Shown in pieces: positions 58,951 to 64,000 of a DNA stretch of 64,000 nt. Location of the stretch: the NCBI RefSeq assembly GCF_048544455.1, contig NC_133526.1:10742001-10806000 (forward strand), read 5' to 3'. Made by a program: the position numbers and the translations under genes. Source of the stretch: Silene latifolia (taxonomy: Eukaryota; Streptophyta; Magnoliopsida; Caryophyllales; Caryophyllaceae). The stretch's first letter is position 1, and every line of letters starts with the position of its first letter. The notes under the pieces are model-generated. The model saw only the letters and a list, made by a program, of their open reading frames with translations, ran no database searches and was not told the origin of the DNA.

Positions 58951-60680
58951 ATGTTCGGACACAAAGAAACAACCTCAGGCAACACCGGCGGCGCACCAGG
59001 AACACAGGTGCCGCCACCTTCAGCAGCAACACAAATACCATCTCCCTCGGCAGCAGCAGTAGCACGTACAACTTCGAGTAAAATCACCACTGCTGCTCAA
59101 ATACCAACAGCCAAGCAAAGTCAGAGTTCTCAAGCCGCAGCAAGCCCATCCTCGGGAAAGGCTCAGATTAAAGATCCAGGATTCGTTCAGGGACAACAGG
59201 GAGTCCCGCAATCAGAGAGAGGAACACAACCCAGGCAACAGATTCAGGCACCTCCGAGTCCTACCAGCATCATGATAAGCGGGTTGGACACATTAGCCAG
59301 AACCATCAGGATTATGCAGAGCGAGAATAGGAGCATGAGATCCCAGATGGAGGAAGACAACAACCTCCTCCGAGCACAGATCAACGAATTAAGGAACCAG
59401 GCCGCTAGTCCAGCCTTACAGGATGCAAGAAGACAGATTTGGAAGGCCGTCAAGAAAAGTAGGGATCGAAGGCGGCACGGGTGTTACCACGCCAAGTAGC
59501 ACTCAGGCTGGATATGGAAGGAACACCACAGCCACAAGGAGGCCTGATCCCAACAGGACTAGGGGCACTAACACCAGATGAGGAACCAGTGCACCAGAAA
59601 CCTACACCCACGTCAGGTGCGGCGGGACCGCAGAAAAGCAGGGCCACCACTGCAGTTCCGATAACCAGGATGCTAGCTACGAATCAAGGCGAATATACCT
59701 GGGAAGACGCTCCGGTGGCAGCAGCATCGCAGACACGTCAAACAGAAATCCTGGAACAACGGAACTTCGTACAAGGAGCAGGACACCAGCCACAGGGGCA
59801 CCAGCGACCCTCCGGAAGAGAGACACACATAGAACAGCAGTACCAGGAACTACGAAGCCTCCTCAGGAGGGTCCCCGGTATGCCTCTGCCTATGGAGATG
59901 GCTACGCCAGAAAGCTACGCTGATTCACCGTTTACTGACGATATAGCCACAGTGGCCTTACCAAAAGGATTTAGCGTCCCAACAATGACTCTCTTTGATG
60001 GAACCACAGACCCCTACGACCACATCAGTCAATTCAAGCAAAAGATGATGGTCACTACGGCCACGGGAGCCTCAAAAGAGGCATGTATGTGTAAGGGATT
60101 TGGTTCAACCCTAACCGGAGCAGCATTACAATGGTTCGTCGGTCCGCCTAATGGAACCATATCATCATTCGCGACTTGGTCAACGCTTTCAACCAAAGAC
60201 TTCTCCGGTAGAAACCCAAACACCCAAGCCACCAAGTGATCTCAGTATAGGATCGTTCAGGAGATAGGGGAATCAATCAAGGACTACGTCACTAGGTTCA
60301 ACGCAGAAAAAGTCTCAATACGAGGCTGCGATATGTCCACCGTTTGCTATCAACGCCTTGGCGGGGCACAGATAAGGAATCAAACCTCTACAAAGAATTA
60401 ACTATGTATCCTTGTGAGAGATTCGAGGAAGTTCAGCAGAGGGCTACTGCAGCGTTAAGATTGGAAGAAGATATACAAAGCTAGAAAGGGTACAAAGAGG
60501 CTTCGACAAGACAAGCGAAATTCGCACCGAAAAGAAGGATGACGAGAATTAAGCCATACAAAAAAGCCCAATATCAGCAGGGTAGCAGAAAAAACTCAAC
60601 AAATTGATGATTCTCCGCACCCTCCTAAGCTATCTGAGTACGGATTCAACACGGGAATGGAGGGGTTGTTAAAAGCACTC
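58951..60680 (+). pseudogene. Element D gag (fossil)
   Basis: It starts MFGHKETTSGNTGG with an Ala/Ser/Gln/Pro-rich N-terminus, then the capsid-like region with PTMTLFDGTTDPYDHISQF and AALQWFVGPPNGTISSF. Broken in a few places and interrupted by element E. Confidence 0.75.
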
Positions 60681-60690
60681 AGAAACCTGT

Positions 60691-63121
60691 AGACACCTCG
60701 TTTCTGCACCTCTCGCAAACCACCCGGTGATGATTGGGCCGCATGTTTGATCCGCGGAACGATTTGTGACAATTCGTAAGATTATCGTCAAGTGATTGCT
60801 CAAATATTAATGTCAACCTCTTAGTTGTCATCTACGTCCCGATACGGTCGTTTTGACAGAATTAGAGTGCATTCGAGTCCGGGTCAAAAACCGTCTCCAT
60901 TTTCTCGATAGTTGTTAAATCCCGAGTCGAATGTTCGGAATGTTCCTGGATAATTCTATTCCATATTTCTCAAATTTCATCTTTTGGCAAATAATATCCC
61001 GTAATATTTACGTAAGGTATTAAAGATAATCGAATCAATTCCGTCCTACCATAACTTAAACACGGAAATCTTTCTTAATCAGGAGGAAACCTCCTGGGAA
61101 TAGACGCAGCAGGTGCTGCGCCTCTTCCAAGAGACGCAGATCGCTGCGCGCCTCTTCCCGAGCCCTTCTTTGCATGATTTACGTATCTTTTTATATCTTT
61201 CCGAGATTCACTTCCAAAGAGTCTCCGAAACCCTAAACCTCCGTGTGATTAGTATAAATAGGAGCTTTCGTTCCTCATATTTCTCACGCGAGTGTCCGCC
61301 CTTCTCTTCTCCCTTTGCATTCTAGACTTCGTTCTTACTAATTGGCGCCTACGTGCTTGAACCTTCGACCACGTAAGCTCGGATCCTTCCGGGTACCAGC
61401 CTCTCCGTTGCATGACCGACCAATTTGACCACTACACTCAATCAATCTAATTAATCAATTTGTTAAATCGTTTTCCTCTCACGAGGGCATTCTTTCCTTG
61501 CATTCGCGTCGAGCATTCACTAATCGATCTTCTTAGTTCATCTCGTTTCGTCAACATGTAAGTCTGAGGGTGTAATAATTCTCTTTATTTATTGTTATTT
61601 ATTTTATTGTAATCATCATTGTAAGATTCACGTCGAAAGTACCTCATTAAAACCGATTTCTAAAACCGTCTTTAAAACCTTTTTTGCGGATTTCCAGTAG
61701 ACAGACGTCGAGAAAAGACGCAGCAACTGCTGCGCCTCTTCAAAGGAGCGCAGCACCTGCTGCGCCTCTTCGTGAGGCTGCCGCAGTTCCTGCTTCTTTT
61801 CTTCTTCCTCCGTCCTCTGTAATTCGTATCAAAAATATTTCTTTTGTTTTGTTCGCCTGTTAATTCGTTCATCATCATTAATAATTCACATGTATTATAA
61901 TTTATCATCATTAACATGTTTAATTCATCATTGTTCCGACTTAAATCCTAAATAATCAATGTTTACGGGTTTTCGTCATTAATATTCAAACCCGGGTTTT
62001 AGAAGTTCAATCCGTTCATATTGGGTTTCTGAGATTCGTCATTGATATATTTGCATCCATGTTCGTCATCATTCGTCATGTCTAGTCTAATTAATTGTTT
62101 AGTTTGTCCCATTCGCCGATGTCACTAATTAATCATTCATTAACATCGACCCTTCACATAATTAATCCGCTTAATCCGTCTAAATTCCATGTTTTACTGT
62201 TTTTATGACTTTAATCGCATGTAAATAATCCATTAATCACTTTCATCCGAGTAGATAATTTAATCGATCCATAAATTTACCAATTAACATTAACGGTTTG
62301 CAGTTCCGGCTTCACAGCCAGAACTCACCCTTGGAACAGACGCAGCAACTGCTGCGCCTCTTCCAAAGGGCGCAGGGCCTGCTGCGCCTGTTCCAGGGTG
62401 ATTTCTGTCTCTGAACTCCTTTTCTGCCTTGACGTAGTTTAATTAGTATACGTAGTATTCAACTAATATTCGTATTATCGCTAACTTCTGTTCGTTAATT
62501 TATTTCTTTTATTTCTTTTATTCCTTTTTTTTATCAAATCATCCGTTTTAAAGGTATTTTCGACGTGAATCGCCTTTTCCGATGTAATTAATGTAATTTT
62601 CATTATTGTAACTTATAATTATTGTTTTGAATCATTTGCTTGCTTCCACATGTAAATCAATATTACATCTTACTTCGACCAAATTGCATGATAAACTAAT
62701 TGTTCACCGACTTAGTTAAATTCTCACATGCTAGGATTAATTCAATGGATGTTGCATTGCATTCATATAGCCGACAGTATATCAAGTACAAATAAACTCC
62801 CTAATCATTAGTAGAGGCCGCTATCGAGGCGGGCGGGATTAGGTGTTCGATCAAAAGAGCTTCCTAATACGTACCCTCACCCCTTACTCCAGATCTCCGT
62901 GAGCACCCGTGTTCATTGGCATCCACGAGAGTCATTCTAGACATAGAATGCTAAGGGTAACGATTGCTTAGTGTTCATGTCACTACTTTGTGTCTTGACA
63001 TGACACGAGGTATTCGAACGGTTCCAATTTCCCATAAAAATTGGTGGCGACTCCTTACAAAATGCAAACGCTTGTTTTCCGAGCACCCCCTCGCCAAGCG
63101 CCCCGGGCGGCCCACGTCCCA
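60691..63121 (+). repeat. Long 5' LTR of element E
   Basis: About 2.4 kb from TGTAGACACC to a TCCCA just before the primer-binding site. The right edge is inferred. It carries three clusters of GC-rich palindromes built on GCAGCA.CTGCTGCGCCTCTTC at about 61102, 61716 and 62338. Confidence 0.6.
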
Positions 63122-63914
63122 CGCTTTGGCGACTCATTGGGGATATACACTTACGTGTAGCTAGGGTGAAACTCGAACAAGGTTAGGGAATAAGTTTGTA
63201 CAAGACAATTGTCGGTTTTCATAACTCGGTCTTCCTAGACCGTTTAATTCGGCCTTCCTAGGCCCAACCCAACCCATTCGACCAATTGTCCCGTCTAAAC
63301 GGTCCTAATTCTTATTTGGGCCTAAGGATGGATAGCGATTGACGTCATCCATACCATGATGCTTACTCTTGTTTGTATCAAGGGCCTTCACTACTTGAGG
63401 AAATGGACTAGGAATCGGCCTTACTCTTGTTTGGCACGAGCCTCTCCACAGACTTCGGGTTTGATGGTTCGGTATGGCAACCCACCCTTTAAACCAAAAC
63501 CCTTCTAAATGCACTCAGCATCCCGTTATAATGCTTGTATAAATATGTAAACCTTACGTGACCACCATTTCAAAACAAATCATGACGAATTTTCAAAAAA
63601 TCAAAACCCAATTTCAATCAACAATTTCGAAAAAAAAAGGGCCTTTAATTAGCACAAAATCCGGTCAAAACTCTGTCCGTTTGTCGTAATTCGGGCCACA
63701 AGCCCATTTCAAACCTTACCTCGAGTCCACTCCTACAACTACACTACAGTTGGCTAAGACACACATTTTCAAAGACCTTGTCTTTTTTCAAAACTCACTC
63801 AACACAAGTGGCACACACCCACTTCACGAGTCAAAACTCTTCCTCTTTTAGCAAGTGTGATAGAATGGTCGATCGTGTTTTGATTCGTCGTCGATCTCTT
63901 ATCCAGTTTCCAAG

Positions 63915-64000
63915 ATGCCTGGGTCAAGTGATGAAACAAACCTCCAGCAACTTCAAGAAAATAGTGATCGAATCCTAGCCGCGATAGCCCAAATGCAAAT
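63915..64000 (+). CDS. Element E gag N-terminus, cut by the window edge
   Basis: The first 28 codons of a coding frame (MPGSSDETNLQQLQENSDR and on) open to the edge. Called gag from position after primer-binding site and leader; too short to confirm a domain. Leader 63143-63914 shows nothing else. Confidence 0.5.
   Translation, partial: MPGSSDETNLQQLQENSDRILAAIAQMQ

Larger units (their letters stand above)
58341..60690 (+). mobile_element. LTR-retrotransposon D, 5' part (Tat-lineage, related to C)
   Basis: The 5' LTR, primer-binding site and gag of a relative of element C; the inner LTR edge, PBS and first leader bases (GTTTGGCGCCCACCGTGGGG) are almost the same in both. It is cut at 60690 by element E; the rest lies outside the window. 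A fossil with several breaks. Confidence 0.8.
60691..64000 (+). mobile_element. LTR-retrotransposon E, Ogre-like (Tat), 5' part
   Basis: It begins TGTAGACACCTCG directly after the gag of element D. It has a long 5' LTR (to about 63121), a primer-binding site of the Ogre style (TTTGGCGACTCATTGGGG, 63125-63142), a leader, and a gag start at 63915 (MPGSSDETNLQQLQENSDR). It runs off the right edge; no breaks can be judged from so little coding sequence. Confidence 0.65.

Overview
This is a plant nuclear window, probably a eudicot and by the look of its repeats perhaps Caryophyllales (low confidence). The reasons are a 21-exon gene with GT-AG introns, plant LTR-retrotransposons of the Tat lineage, Helitrons, Stowaway and Tourist-like MITEs, a tRNA-derived SINE and an integrated pararetrovirus. 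Only two host genes are well supported; mobile DNA accounts for most of the rest.

Layout. 1-2.3 kb: fossil pararetrovirus (Caulimoviridae, florendovirus-like), then a 5'-truncated LINE tail. 3.4-13.7 kb, minus strand: complete SCC3/STAG cohesin gene, 21 exons, predicted 1,108 residues, with an E2F-like site about 140 bases upstream of the ATG. 14.4-23.3 kb: a small Helitron split by an 8.0-kb LTR element (A; target duplication AACCT). 23.6-28.6 kb: a five-level nest of MITEs, a SINE and a Helitron. 29.2-30.2 kb, plus strand: intact single-exon class I carboxylesterase (CXE18/GID1-like fold) whose stop codon touches a Helitron end. 30.2-33.1 kb: two Helitron ends and a 1.1-kb Mutator-like element with a 9-base duplication. 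33.2-40.7 kb: a three-unit tandem repeat split by a second copy of the A family (B; target duplication GGTAG), in the opposite orientation. 41-44.2 kb: serial Helitron-type ends and a Stowaway MITE. 44.2-55.8 kb: a full-structure Tat element (C) with gag, protease, RT, RNase H, second RNase H, integrase and an antisense reading frame; its 5' LTR carries a fresh LINE insertion. 55.8-58.3 kb: AT-rich DNA with a long TTA microsatellite. 58.3-64 kb: a related element (D) cut by a long-LTR Ogre-like element (E) that runs off the window.

How things fit together. SCC3 and the carboxylesterase look functional and unrelated. The retroelements share a theme: A, B and C each carry a coiled-coil-rich reading frame on the strand opposite gag, lying just inside the 3' LTR. 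In A and B the whole RT-to-integrase region is absent and a tandem repeat of about 167 bases sits in its place, so these are non-autonomous elements that presumably depend on a C-like relative. The two LTRs of A, and those of B, differ almost only at CAG/CTG trinucleotides, which looks more like sequencing error at methylated CHG sites than age.
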